Below are positions 22,401 through 37,400 of a stretch of DNA of 64,000 nt, in pieces. A program made the position numbers and the translations under genes. Origin of the DNA: Tiliqua scincoides (taxonomy: Eukaryota; Chordata; Lepidosauria; Squamata; Scincidae); assembly GCF_035046505.1 (NCBI RefSeq), contig NC_089826.1, forward strand, positions 7,668,254 to 7,732,253, given 5' to 3'. Below the pieces are notes generated by a model that was not told where the DNA came from, made no database searches, and saw nothing but the letters and a program-made list of their open reading frames with translations. The number at the start of each line of letters is the position of its first letter. Within the stretch, counting starts at the first letter, position 1.

Positions 22401-25400
22401 GCCTTGCTTTGTGCAAGGCCTTTTACAGGCCTTGAGCTACTGCAAGATCTTCATTCATTCATATGAGTTCCATCTCTAATAAATTCATTTATGTAAATTT
22501 ATTCAAATTTTAAATGTAAATTAATTCTTTTTTCCTCCGGCCCCTGACACAGTGTCAGAGAGGTGATGTGGCCCTCCTGCCAAAATGTTTGGACACCCCT
22601 GTAGTAGAGGATCGACACTGGGTGTGTGCTGGATCACGACATCCAAGACCACAAAACCTACCACGTACTACATAAACAATATTTTCGCTTTGCTTATAGA
22701 TGCTATTTGCAACACAAGTTTTCCCAGATTAAAAAGCAATTGGACTGTAGTCATTTCTGACAGTATTATGGGAGATCCTTACAATGTAGCACTAGGGCTT
22801 TCCAAAAGAGAATCAGTGTCGCTGTCACATTCTCTTCTGGGAAGCATCGTGGAGGGGATTTCATCAATTGTAGTTTTCAGTTCTTGAAGAAGATGCTTTA
22901 AGTCTCGCAACGGGTCCTCCTTAGTAGAACTAACCCTGGGTGGTAACTAAATGGAAATAAGCAAAACACACACAGTTTAACATAAACACTAAGACTTTCA
23001 CAGTCAACGTTCATTAAATTGTTACTAAAATTATTTGGGTTTATAGGCCTATAGTCCTAATTATACACAGAGTTTGTTTTCTTTTTGAAAGCAATGGCTG
23101 GTGTCCATCTGTATTTTCTAAAACACAACTGGCCTATGAGGAATATGTGGGCCAGGTATGCCAGGAATTTTCGTCACAAGGTTTTCTAAAAATGGTGGCA
23201 TTTCTTCCACGTAGCTAACAAACCCACGTGCACTGGAGTAACTACAAATATAGTAGCCAAATCAAGAACATGAGCTGCCTAACCACAAGACTGCAGCAAA
23301 AGAGAAAGCATTGATGAGGAAGCAGGTCAACTGCCCAAATTATTACAACTGAGACAGACACTGGCATTGCCCTTTGCAGCTTTAGAATTAAATCTGGTCC
23401 ATCAGTCAGCAGATTGGTTTCAGTAGTGGCTGGTCAGGTGCTTCCAGGAAGTCCATAAGTGGGACACGGGAGGTAAACAGTCCTCTCTCACAATTTCTTC
23501 CCAGTAAGTGGTGGGTAAAACAGTCTTTGGGTACTGAAATGTCTTACTAGGGTTTAACTTCAGTCTCACATATGTCTCTTTTGGTAGAGAATCTCTCAGC
23601 TTCTGGGCCACCACCAAGAAGGCTATGCCGTGAATCCCCTACCTGCAGTCTGAAATGGTATACTCCATTCTGCCACCACTGAGCTCTCATTCCCATCCCA
23701 TTCTGCTGACTGTGTAGATGACAAACTTATTACTATACCTTTAAAGTGCTACACATGTACACTAGGCCTAAGACAGGACTTCCTTGGACAGCGGCCACAA
23801 AATGTACTTTCTAAAGTACATTTGATGTACTTTAAAACTCTAAAACTTTGATGGTTTTCTAAAATCAATCAGTACAGACTCACTGATATTTCTATACAAG
23901 TAATGATTTGCATTTTTTTTAAAGCCCCACCAATTTGTTGTATAAATAAGAATACTTTTGGAAGACATAATTTGACAGGTGAAAAACTCAGTAGCTGCTA
24001 AAAAAAATTGGAAATGAAAATTGCCTTGGTTGAAAGGTTACAGATACTTTACTTCCAAAAAGGAGGGGTGTTTAAACTTCACCAGTATCACCTGAAAAGT
24101 TAATTAATGGACGGCAACTGATTTTGAGTGCCACAACAGTCTGATCGTGATGTTTGGTGATCTTGAGCAGGCACTTACAAGGTTGATGTGGTGGCCTGCA
24201 AAAGATTGAGATGCTGGAGCACTAGATGAGAGGGAGTGAGGCACAGATGAATGGCGTTGCTTCATGGAAGAGCTCAGCGAATGTCCTGGCCCCTGCAGCT
24301 CCTGCGGAAGTGGGAATAGATGCATAAGTAGAATAAAATGTGAATCCCTAAGGACTACATTCTTGGCAAAGAACCCAGAAGCGAAGGCAGCTGGAGAGAG
24401 GGCAGATTCTTCCTCACTTTAACAGACTGAATCTACAATGGATAGGTCACCACCACCATCTAATTAGACGTGACTTGGAACACTAAGCGAAGCTTCTGGC
24501 TTTTGTGTTTTAAAATAAATTGTGTGGGGAGGAGATGGGGAGGTGAACTGGGTTGAAACCACAAAGGGGGGAGTTAGTAATTTGCCCCCACTGTGGTTTC
24601 AATCCCAATTGCATACTGTTTTAAATGGAAAAAATGTTTCCACTGAAAGTCAAGAAAGGCAAGTGGTTTATTTAAAAGTAGATACAATGTATGAACAGAA
24701 TGGCAGGGAAACTGCAAAGGACAAACAAATATAGGTGATCTTACAAAAAGAAACAAAGGGGACAGGGTTCAAAGACTGACAAGGATGCTAAATAAAACAA
24801 ACCCTGAGGCTTCTTATGGGTAAGGATTCTATTATGCTGTTCCAGGATCCGAGTCCTGGTCCCCACCTGCAATAAGGCGAGTGGGCACCTCTGTGAAGCA
24901 TTAGGTGCTTCTAATCTCAGACCATGCACAGAGTAGTAGGGAGTGTGATCCAGCTTTTTATAATTTGTGAGCATTAACTCTGCTTTACCTGTGGGATTGG
25001 ATACTGGAAGGAGGGGTGTGGTGTAACCTGAGCCATTTGAATTTCCTGCCCCCTGAAAATCAAGTGGCCTTCATGGGCCAATGAGCTGGTTCAAAGCCAA
25101 CTCTTTCATTTACCAGTCTGTTAAGGAAGAACAAAATGCTCAAGCAATACACAACCACAGGGCAAACTTGGCTCCGAAACAGGTGGAAAATAGAAACTTT
25201 GACTCCACTAAGATGAAAGGAAGCTTTGCCATCTACAAACAGGATTCCATAATTTTTCAATAAATAAAAGCGGATTCATGTTTGCATAGTCCTGAAAGTC
25301 CTGGAACGAGCTGGAATCCCTAGCATGTATGCACTGCTGAAACAGAGACGCCTGCATTGGCTTGGTCATGTTGTGAGAATGGATAATGGCCGGATCCCAA

Positions 25401-28400
25401 AGGATCTCCTCTATGGTGAACTCATGCAAGGAAAGCGCCCTACAGGTAGACCACAGCTGCGATACAAGGACATCTGCAAGAGGGATCTGAAGGCCTTAGG
25501 AGTGGACCTCAACAGGTGGGAAACCCTGGCCTCTGAGCGGCCCGCTTGGAGGCAGACTGTGCAGCATGGCCTTTCCCAGTTTGAAGAGACACTTGGCCAA
25601 CAATCTGAGGCAAAGAGGCAAAGAAGGAAGGCCCATAGCCAGGGAGACAGACCAGGGACAGACTGCACTTGCTCCCGGTGTGGAAGGGACTGTCACTCCC
25701 AAATCGGCCTTTTCAGCAACACTAGACGCTGTTCCAGAACCACCTTTCAGAGCGCAATACCATAGTCTTTCGAGACTGAAGGTTGCCAACAACAACACAC
25801 AGTCCTGAAAGTGCAATGAGTGACAGAGTCCTGAAAAGGATGTGCAATATCAGATCTGAGCATTTTTAAAAAGAGCTTTGTTTCTGGAGGGTGGGGCAAT
25901 GGTTGAGATGAGGGACTGCTGGGAAGCAGAAGCCTTACTTTTACATCCAAAGCATGCTGGAATTTAAAACGTATCACTTCCTGTTCCTGCTGCTGCATAA
26001 TGCACTGACATTCTGCAAACTGCATGGATGCCTGTAAGGAAAGATAATAGGAGAATATAAATCTTTATAACAGAGCTTGGACATGTGCAGCATCAGCAAA
26101 CTTTGAAGCACTTAAAAGTTTTATTTATAAATGGAGAGAACAGCTTTGAGAAACCCCAGAACTGTTAACCAGAATTGGGGGTTTGATCAGCCAAGGCTGT
26201 GATTGTTACTGAGAGCCAAACTAGATGTGGTGGTGGCAGCAGGGGCCTTGCCTCATCAGGCATCAGTTCCACCTAAATAACAAGGAATCATCACCATTGA
26301 GGGGTGGGATTAAGGGGAACTGACTCCTCCCCTCAAGTCTGTTGGCATAGGCACTTTTCTCTTGAGCCCCTTCTAGAGCCAAGGTGGCTCAGGTAGGCTG
26401 GAAAAAGGAGCACTGGGTGAACAACTGAAATGTTCAGCTCCCCTCTCCCACATGCTACCCTCGATGTTAAAATCAGATCCCTGCCTTATGCACGAATGGA
26501 TCAGACACATGAATAAACATTCATTGTGGACACCAATACATCTAGTAACACGGACATACAATCTACTGTTAATATGCAGCACCTAAGTTTAGGACCACTC
26601 TGCCAATCAGCAGGGCTGGCCCTGGAAGAAGAAAATGAAATAGTACCCTCAGAAAATGTTCTGATACAGAATCATAAAATGAATTTGGCAATTTATGTCA
26701 GTGTTAGATCAAGTGCTCTTGTATGCTGGAATGCTGGCTAGCCGGTAACATCTGTTAAGCTAAGAATTCAGCAGGCCAGGTGGTGGTCCTTAAGCACGCT
26801 TAAGTAATTTTGCAATCCCTAGAAGTTCTCATCACGTGGGGAAGTGGGGCACGGGCCCATATCAGTACCTTATCCAGAGCCGCCTCCATGGTCGCAAGCT
26901 TCTCTTTCAGACGTTTGTCCTGGGACTTTAGAATCTCAAGCTCCCCTGACATTTTGTTGTTTAAAGAAGCCAGAGAGGCTAATTCTTGGCTTAATTTGTT
27001 TCTCTCTTCTTTCAGATAATGCTTCTCCTACACATAGACAAAGTAGACAGATTACAACAGAGAGGATTAAAAAAAAAACACAACTTCCCAAATCTGAACA
27101 AAAACGTAAATACTTTATTGAATTTGGTTTTGATTTCAAAAATGTAATTTCTGAGGGTAATTTGATGAAATATGGCTAGAGGCAGAAGAGGATCTGAATG
27201 TCAAGCGTGAGTAGTGAGGAGACAACATCCTGCATGTGCCAAGACTCAATGGTGTAGCTAGAGGGGGTGCAAAGCACTAAGTTTTGCAGGCACCTGAACA
27301 CCTCTAGCTATGCCACCGCAAAGACTTGACCTTCTGCTCACCCCCCATCTTTCAAATCAGCTCAGTTGTCTCTCACCATTTTAACCCACCATCAAAAATC
27401 AGTGCAGAGAGTCTCATCGTCTAAGAGGAGAGATTAGGAAACCCAGGACTTGAGGGAGACATAGTTTCCAGTGCAGTCTACGCAGCTCTGAGGTCAGGAA
27501 CGCACAAAGGCCTTTGGGACACCTCCCCACTTTAATCCACTTCAGCCATTTGAAGCATCTGTCTTAAGATAAGGTGCATCTTTCTATGAGGGAAGCAATC
27601 AGGATGCTCTCCTGGAGAATGACCAGTTTGTTGGATTCACTTCTTCCAATCAGCTTCACTAGTCTCTTTTTCCTTCTACTGACCAAAGGAAGATATTTCT
27701 ACAGTAGTTCTGTACAAACAGTCTATATATGATATGGCAATACCATTTGTATTGTATGGTGAACTCGTGCAAGGACAGCGCCCTACAGGTAGACCACAGC
27801 TGCAATACAAGGACATCTGCAAGAGGGATCTGAAGGCCTTAGGAGTGGACCTCAACAGGTGGGAAACCCTGGCCTCTGAGCGGCCCGCTTGGAGGCAGGC
27901 TGTGCAGCATGGCCTTTCCCAGTTTGAAGAGACACTTGGCCAACAGACTGAGGCAAAGAGGCAAAGAAGGAAGGCCCATAGCCAGGGAGACAGACCAGGG
28001 ACAGACTGCACTTGCTCCCAGTGTGGAAGGGATTGTCACTCCCGAATCGGCCTTTTCAGCCACACTAGACGCTGTTCCAGAACCACCTTTCAGAGCGCGA
28101 TACCATAGTCTTTTGAGACTGAAGGTTGCCAACATGAATACCATTTGGGGCAAAAGTAACTTGAGGCTGTTTTAACAAAGATAGGAAGCTATTATCACAG
28201 AAAGCTATCTATTATGTTCAGAAGGATTTGTAAAAGGTGTGGATGGTGGGTACCTAACAGTCAATGCAATTTGACTCTTATGTTGGTGCACCATAAAACT
28301 CTTTCTAGCGTAATTTTAACTGGTGCCAGAATCTGACCCTGCCATTCTACTGGAACACATTAGCTGTGATGTTTGTAGCTATTTGGACCTTTGTTGAGTT

Positions 28401-31400
28401 GGTCATCGCTTCCTCCAGGAACTTAATCTTGCTCTGCAGGGCATCAATTTGTCCTCTCTTGGCTGTGATTTGCTTCTGCATCCCCATGGCAACTTTCATC
28501 GCTGCAAAAGACAAGATTCCATTAGTGACACTGTGTTTTGATGACAGCGCAGGTAAGACTGCAAAGATACAGACTTGTATCAAGTAAGTCCCCTCCCCCT
28601 TCATGGTGGGACTTTGGGCAACAGCTTCAGTTACCACACCACATAAATCATCTCTCTAGCAAGCCAATGAGAATGATGTAAGCAACATTGGGGACCGCTA
28701 CACCAAAGTCAGACCACTGGATCATCTAGCCAAGTGTTGTCCACTCTGCTACTTGTTGTTGGAAGTGGAGAAAGGTGCAAAATTGTACAAGAATCTTGCT
28801 CCTGAGCAACCCACTCACTACAGGGATGTGAGATTTTCCCTTATTTTTCCCTATAAAGCTCCCCTTGACATGCAGATTGTGAATCTCAGGCTTTTCTCTC
28901 TTCCTCCATCTTCTTCCCAGAGTCCTCTATCCAGTTAAATTGTGATATGGTGATCAGGGATTTCTAGCCCTCTCTCACAGAATTACAGTCCCCAGCTTTC
29001 CTTGGGGAGAGGAAAAGACTATTAAACCAACATATATATCCACTTTTTGCAACCCCCCCCCCCCCCGATCTTGATAATCTCTAGTTATGAGGCTCATTGA
29101 CACCAAAAACTCTGGGGCTTTATAATCTTACTCAGTTATGACCCAGTATTATTCATGATATTTTTCCATGTGGAAGTTTGAATTATTTTTTTTTAAATTG
29201 AGAAATAAACAGATTTACAAATTCTACTTTAAAAAAATAACACTTCCACGATTACCGTGGCCATCGGATCCTTCCACAGACTTTAACGTGGCCCTGGTTT
29301 GCTCCAATTCAATTTGAGCAGATTTCAGTTGCATACTCAGTTTGGTCACAGCAATGTCCATCTCTTCGGTTTTATCTCGGTAATTTTTCTTTAATGATTC
29401 AGATTCCTCTGCAAGGCATCAGAGTCAGAACGCAGTTATGGCATGATGAGTGGATGAATGCATGCCCTTCAATATGAAATTTACAGGAAATCAACGCATA
29501 TCTCTCAAGATGTGAGAGAGGAAAAGGAAAGGGGAATGATTCAGGGGACAGGAGGGCAAATGGATGTATCTAGGGCCAGTCCAAGGCCTTCTGACACCTG
29601 AGGCAGAGTGCCAAAAGCTGCCCTCCTCGCGTGATAATGTGCCAGCCTCTTCTCCTCCCACTTTTTAATGTTCTAGTTCAGTACACTCCTCCCCTCAGTC
29701 TCCCTCTTCCTTTTCCAATCCAGGGAGTAGAAGGAGGAGGAGGAGAAGAGGAGGCCAGTGGCATCACTAGGGGATGCGGGTGTGTGTGAATCACATCGGG
29801 TGACACACTCGGGGGGGGGGGGGGAGGAATAACACCACTATTGGCCAAAATTGTGAAATTTTGGGTTTTTTAAAATAATACCATCATGTTACATCATTCA
29901 ACGTGGAATGAAATGAAAGAAACCATGTTTAAATTATCTGTGTTCTGTCAAAAGTTACAGACAAATAACCAGGAAAGGAAAACACAACTGCCTTATGTGA
30001 CAAAAAGTGGATTTTAACAACAAAACTAACCAATAAGACGGATAGTTCTGAGAGCTAATGAAGTATTATTATGACATAGCAGGGGACCAATAAGGTGTTG
30101 AAATGAGTCAGTGCTCATTTCCGTGTATCAGAGTGGATTCAGTTGTGTGAATGCCATCAAGTTGGCCACTGGTTTTTTGTTGGCTAACTGCTACTGCTAT
30201 ATATTTAAATAAATAAGTAAAATGAATGGGGGGTCACACCAATCCTTGCGGTGTGACTGCATTTGGGTTGTGTGCATCATACTGTAGTTTATTCTGTGTG
30301 GTCTGGTATGGGAGGAAGTCCATCATGGGGGTGACGCAATGAGCTGTTGCACTGGGTGATGTGACCCCTAGTGATGCCTAGTGATGTTGGAGGCAGTGTG
30401 AGGAAGAGTCAGATGTCAGGTTCAAGGCATTCCAGTGGTTAGGAACTGCAAAGGAAGATGCTGATGGGGAATAGAGAAAGATATCTTAAGCCAGAGTACT
30501 GGTTCCTGCAGTGCAGTGGCTTCCAAACTCTTAGGTCGCGACCCACCAGCCTGGGAAACACTTGTCCCTAGCTCCTTAAGGAACAGGGAGGGGGGAAAGG
30601 CAACAATGTGATACCCAGGATCGTGCCACAGATGGGGGGGTTCACTTACCTCTGCCTCTACTGGCCTCTGAGGGGTGCAGGGAACCCCACGGATGCCTCT
30701 GTAAAGCTCCCCAAGCCTTAAAAAAGTTTAAAATACTCATCAGAAACCACTTCTGGTTTTCGATTGTGAAACTGGAAGTGGTTTCCAATTGCTATTTTTA
30801 ACTTTTATAAGACTTAGAGAGCCCAGCAGATGCCTCTGCTGGGCTCCCTGCATCCCCTTGAGGCTGGCAGAGGTAGAGGTAAGTGAAAACTCACCCAACC
30901 CATCCCTGGCAGTGGTGCGATCCTGGGGATCACATCACTGCCTTCTCCCTGCCCCCGCAAAGACTTAGTGGTTCCAAACTTCTGAGTAGAAGTCTGGGGA
31001 CTGCTGCTGTAGAGTGAACGTTCCAAAACGGAGCACACATAACAAGAAGATAGATACAGAGGAGCAAAATCATACAAGGAGCTTAGAGTGAAGACGAAAA
31101 GAAAGAGGGAGCCAGTGAGTATTCAGTAGGGTGCTTCATACCTGCAAGCGCAGCAACTTCAATGCGACTGGCTTTTATTTCAGTCATAAGTCCTTCCCTT
31201 TCCAGTTTCATTTCTTTTAGTGCCCGGAGCCTATCGGAACTCGCGTTCACCAGTTTCACTCTGTCCAGTTCCATCTCACTCAGACAGGCCTCCAAGTCAC
31301 GGAGCTGGATGTCTTTCTTGTCCTGCAAAATCTATACAAACAAGCTCATTTTCACTTATGCTCTTTGAATGTAGGATTCTATTGCAGAAATAAAAGTGGC

Positions 31401-34400
31401 AGCCTTGTCCTCATACGTTACAAACCCACAAACATTTTTCATAGCCCTCTTGATCCCTGAATGGCTATGTTAAGAGCATTTTACCCTAAAAGAAAAATAC
31501 CCAAATTCTGCAAAGCTTCTCCACACCTGGTTACCTGGAAAAGAATTCTTAGTCACCATGGGTGAAAGGCAAATATCTACCTGTTCCCAAACCTGAAAAT
31601 AATATTGCTTTAATTCTACGAGCACAATCCTGAGGACAAGATGGGCTGGCGCATGTCTCTTGCACCAGTCCAGGAGTGTCACAAACATATCATAAAGCAC
31701 ATTCACAACTTCTCTGGAGTCAGGAAGGCCAGCGCAAGGACGCACGCTGGACTCCATGCACCAGATTCCCACTGGGAGAGTGTACATTTACACCAGTTGA
31801 GGGCAACCAGTGTGGGAGATTGGACAGGGTGTCAGAAGGGCAGAACAGTGTCAATTTTGGGCAGAAGTAGGGCAGACTACTGGGTGGACTGGGCCTAGGA
31901 GGGGGTGGGACCAGCTTCAGCGACATAGGCCAGATCCTAACTTCCCTTCTAGCCAGCCCAGCATTACACTGGGCTGCTCGGATTAGCGCCAGTGATTTCA
32001 CTGGCGCAGATCCAAATAGCCACATGGGGTGGCTGCATTGTTACTCAAGGAAAGGCGATATATATCCCCTTACTCAGAGTTGCGCCACAGCCATCTCCTA
32101 ACCTGCACTGGATATGGTGCGGGTCACTTGGCCTAACTGTTCCAGCACAGGTTAGGATTGGGCTGCCCATCCCTTAGCACTGCTGAGGCATTGCTTTTCT
32201 GTAATTAGCTGGAAGCGGAATTGAAGCAGAGATTCCACACTGTGCTTAATATAGTACTATATTATTAAGCAATGTCCTTCCCCGTAACTGAAAAGCTTCT
32301 GTAATCATAAGGGAATCCTATTCAGGGGGGAGGCTTTAATTAGTAGTTTCTTTATATTATTATGCTATATTACTATTCAAAAAATGAAAATAAAAAATAT
32401 CTGAGAAGAAATTGGAATTAAATCCTTCCCCCAACCCTGTGGGAACAGAAACTACCATTGGGGCAAATAAGCTATTCAACACAAAAAGTCTTAGCTCAGT
32501 GCTTCTCACACATTTAGCACTGGGACCCAATTTTTAAAATGAGAATCTGTCAGGACCCACCAGAAGTGATGTCATGACCGGAAGTGGCATCATTACGCAG
32601 GAAAACTGTTAATGATCCTAGGTTGCAATCCTACCCACACTTACCCAGGAGTACGTCCCTTTTATTATCATTGTTAAAAGAATATACATAGTAGCTTATT
32701 CAGAGTACAGGTCTGTCACATTTCCCCAAAATTCATATACCATGGGAGCATCAAGTCTAATATATTAAAAATAAAATATTGAAATGAATGGGAACCCACT
32801 TGAAATTGGCTCATGACCCACCTAGTGGGTCCTGACCCACAGTTTGAGGAACACTGCTCTAGTTGCAGTCCACAGAAAGTAATAAAAGAGGCAGGATCTG
32901 CAACAGGAAACTTAATAACACAGGAGCCGTGGAAAGCCTCAATGAAGCTTCACTTGACTTCACTGTGGCTGCAGTTGCATGTCATTGCAACCCACTCCAC
33001 CCCCACAAATCAGGTCTGAAAAAAACTCGCGGGAAGACAACACAAAAAACATGCAACTGCAACAATCGTCACCATAATGTCACCTGGATTCTCTGTAAAG
33101 AGCATATAAATGAAGGCTGGAGAAAGGCCTAATGTGGAAGCAACCCAAAATAGGTGCTCTGCTTCAACGGCAAGGACAGCTTCTCCAGCCCTAAGATTTT
33201 ATGACCAAAAGCAATGTTTGTGACAAAAAAATTAATACTTTTTCCCCTCTGGGAGATGATAGTGACACAGTGAAGCAGGCACACCTTAAGTTCCTGGATC
33301 TCCATTTTCCTGTCATTGACTTCCTTCAAAAGCTGGGCTTTCTCCATCTCCATCGCGCCAGCTGTCCGACCGTGCTGGCCGACAATCTGGGTCATGTTGT
33401 CAATTTGCTTCTGTAAGATCTCAATCACCTTCTCCTTCTCGGCCACCTGCAGCCTGAAGGATTCACACTCCGACTGCATGTTCCGCAGACGGTCGCTTTC
33501 GCTCTTCAGTTGCTGAAGCTCCTGAAACTTACTGTCCACCCGACCACGCAGCTTCTGGATCTCCTCGTTGGTTGATGCAATCACTTTTTCCTTCTCTTGC
33601 AGGGACAACGTTAGTTCAGCCACTCGCCTCTCCGCAGCCTCCAAGCTTATCTTCTTTTCGTTCAGCTCATCAACAACTTTCCGGAGCATTTCTTTGGTGG
33701 ACTCTTGCTGGGCGGTCAGTGAAGCCACCTGGTCTATGATTTCATTCTTATCTCTAATTGCAGACATCTGAACAGAAAAAAAACCAATTATTTTTTGATT
33801 CCTTTCATCCTATCAGAGTAGTGACTACATACAACTGTTCTCCCACAACTTCAAAAGAGAAAGGTGAAGCTGATGTTGTCACTTCTTCAGTGATACCCTC
33901 CCATCTTCGAGTTTCAGAACTTTTCACACTCATACTGTTGCCACTAGCCTGTTTTCCCTATATGCCGCTCCCCATATTCCCAGCCTGCCTTTCTCTTTAC
34001 ATTGGACAATGTATGCTGCGGGTACCCTGGGTTGAGTCCGTGTGATTCTTCTAGATGGATGCACATAGCCAAGGAATCCCAAAATGTGTCACTTCCATAG
34101 TACTTCCTAGTGTTGCCCAATATGTTTGTATACACATAAACATGGTACTTGGTGTATGCCAGACAAGAATGGCCCACACCAGTCTCATGGTATTCTTTGG
34201 GGCTGATCACAAAAAAAGCATCAGTGGGGCAGGCAAAGGGTATCCCATGAAACTGAGAACACATCACAGCTGAAAATTCAGTCTCTGTTTACACAGGAAG
34301 CTGCTCACAATGAAAGTGTCATGGCACACATTGGGAGGTGGCTGCCCATGTGAATTGGCCCACAGGCCCTGTCGGACATTGGTAAGGATTCAGGGACACA

Positions 34401-37400
34401 GACTAAATTTGTGTAAAGATTCAGATGTCTCACGCTGTGCAATAAGTGGACGTAGAAGCTAAGCCTAGCTAAGCCTTCCAGAAGCTAAGCCTTCCAGCCT
34501 AACGGGTACTCTCTTTAGTGCTGCCCCAGAGAGCTGCCTAGATCACCTGGACCGTAGGGTCAGCCTAAATTGTACTATGGAACTGGGGTATATTACCATG
34601 GCACAAGAAAGAATGCAATCAAACAATGAAATATTTCTGTGAGCCAAAAGCATTGTGTTTATACATAACCCCCTGATCTGGTCTTGCTTTCACAAAAGCT
34701 CAGTGAGCGACCTTGGGCCTGTCACTCTCTCAGTCTAACCTAAACTATGTAACAAGCTTGTTGTGAAGATGATGGGAAGTGGGGAGAAGATTGTATTGCG
34801 TCCTAAGCTCCTAGGAGGAAGAATGGCAGAGAGATGCTACACAAGAACAATACATTTTGTTAGCATTATTAATCTAAACCAGGGGTGCCCAAACCCCAGC
34901 CCTGGGGCCACTTGCGGCCCTCGAGGCCACTCAGTGCAGCCCTCAGGGAGCCCCCAGTCCCCAATGAGCCTCTGGCCCTCCAGAGATTTGCTGGAGCCCG
35001 CACTGGCCTGACGCAACTGCTCTCAGCATGAGGGCGACTGTTTGACCTCTCGTGTGAGCTGTGGGATGAGGGCTTCCTCCACTGCTTGTTGTTTCACGTC
35101 TGTGATGCAGTAGCAGCAGCAAAGGAAAGGCCAGTCTTGCTTTGTGCAAGGCCTTTTATAGGCATTGTGCTATTGCAAGACCTTCATTCATTCATATAAG
35201 TTCATCTTTAATATATTCATTTATGTAAACTTATGTAAATTTATTCAAATTTGAAATGTAAATTAATTCCTTTTTTCCCTGGCCCCCGAAACAGTGTCAG
35301 AGAGATGATGTGGCCCTCCTGCCAAAAACTTTGGACACCCCTGATCTAAACTGTTGACTTTTTAGTTGAGATGTTTTGAATTCAATTGTTAATACATTTT
35401 GATACTGATGCTGTTTTGCTATGTATTGATGCTATTGTGTTATTATCACTGTCTTTTTGTTATTTAGCAGCTGCTCTGCTCACAAACTTTATTTTGTTCT
35501 GGTGTTCTCTTCAGGCATCATTTTCTGACCTGACGTTCCATTTGTTCCTGACACTCCACCTTCATGGATTTCACCAGGGATTCCATGCGCTGCAGCTCCA
35601 TATTCCTGTTGTCTAATTCTCTCCGCAAATGGTCGATGGTGATGCTGCTGCCAGTGTCCCGATCCCAGAGTCGCTTGTTTTGTTCTTTTTCCAGATTTAG
35701 CTGTAGATCTTTCTTACTAAGTTCACCCTGCAAGGCAACAGCCTTAAAAGGAGCCAATTCAATTTTAAAAAAAATTTCCACACTTCCTATAATGTAAGGA
35801 AGGTTCAAATTCATTCAAGGCATTATATGACTGCTAAACTTGTGGCATGTTTAGACAAGTCACTCTCTTGCCAAAACAAAACATGTAATTAACACTAGCT
35901 TGAACTGAAAAAGGGTATAGTTTTTAGCATTTTAATCTAATAATACAACATCTTGCTGTGAGGATGCTGAAAGTCTGTGCACTGCTTGGGAGGCTGACAC
36001 TGGTCAGCCAACCCAAAATGTGGTTTTGTATTTGGATTTATGGCCAAACTACATGCGACTCTGGGCTGTGCATCATTACCCCCTCCCTAAGGTTACTTTT
36101 CCACTATGAAAAGCAGTTGCTGAGGCTGCAATCTGAGGCCAAAAGCCAGCATGGGGTGTCAGGTCTGCTCTTAGCTCTCTACTGCCGTGACAAGCACAGG
36201 ATCCAAACAGGCAAGAATCAAGTCCAGAACAAATAGATCTGGCTCACTGCTCTCTTCAGAAGGGTGGACTTGCTTGAGGAAGATTGTTAAGAGGTAGGAC
36301 AAAGGGATGCTCCTAATTAGCTAAGCATGCACTGCTCAGGGGAGTAGAGTTTGCTGAATCCATGCTGCAGTTGTTGCTATAAATACATTAATACAGTGTT
36401 TCTCAAACTGTGGGCTGGGACCCGCTAGGCGGGTCGCGCGCCCATTTCAGGTGGGTCCCCATTCATTTCAATATTTTATTTTTAATATATTAGACTTGAT
36501 GCTACCATGGTATGCGCCTGCATTTGGGGAAATGTGACAGACCTGTACTTTGAACAAGCTACTATGTATATTCTCTCACCAATGATAGTAAATGGGACTT
36601 ACCCTGGGTAAGTGTGGGTAGGATTACAGCCTAGGATTGTTAACAATTTTCCTGCTTGATGATGTCACTTCCGGTCATGACATCACTTCTGATTGGTCCT
36701 GACAAATCCTTTCTAAAAAGCAGGTCCCAGTGCTAAATGTGTGACAACCACTGCATTAATAGAAGCTGTGACTTGTTTCAGCCCATTTCAGTGCCTTGTC
36801 TCTAGTTGGTGTGGGGGCAAAGGCAGTTGGGTAGATGAGACAGGGCACATCTTTTATTATGTACAGTGATGATTTGCTCAGATTGATGAGCGACTCTGAG
36901 ACCGAGTCATTACAGCCTGCGAGTCAGGGGAAAAGTCAAGCATTTCCTCTCTCCCCACCCCTGAAACTGGGCTTCTGCTTCATGTTGCAGTCTCAGCAGC
37001 TGCACCGTATTTAAAAAAAACAACGGCCCAAAATACAGTAATGAAACTACATAGTATGTGCAACTGCGACTTAGTTCAAGCTCCGTTTCATGTAGACGCC
37101 ACAAGAATTCTGCATGCACAAAGCACTGTGTGGCTAGTCAATGGGCAGCGATAGGACTGTGTACGTGAGATCATTTTGCAGGCAACTAAAGCCTTTCCCC
37201 TGCAACATTTGGCAGGTTTGAATGACCCATGCGGCAACTTTTTTAGAACTTTCCAGTTTGCACTGATGTGTTTGTCTCTTAATTAGCAGAGGGTTACATT
37301 ATGAAGTTTATAAAGTTAGTCTTTATAAAGTCTTAAATATTTATTTACTTGTACGTTTAAAAGTTCATTTTTCTGTTAAAAATATTCAATGTGGCTTCCA

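Noticed and set aside
33758-34273. Frames next to CCDC158 exon 11 as separate small genes
   Set aside because: They are intronic sequence read in chance frames; the exon borders are clear.
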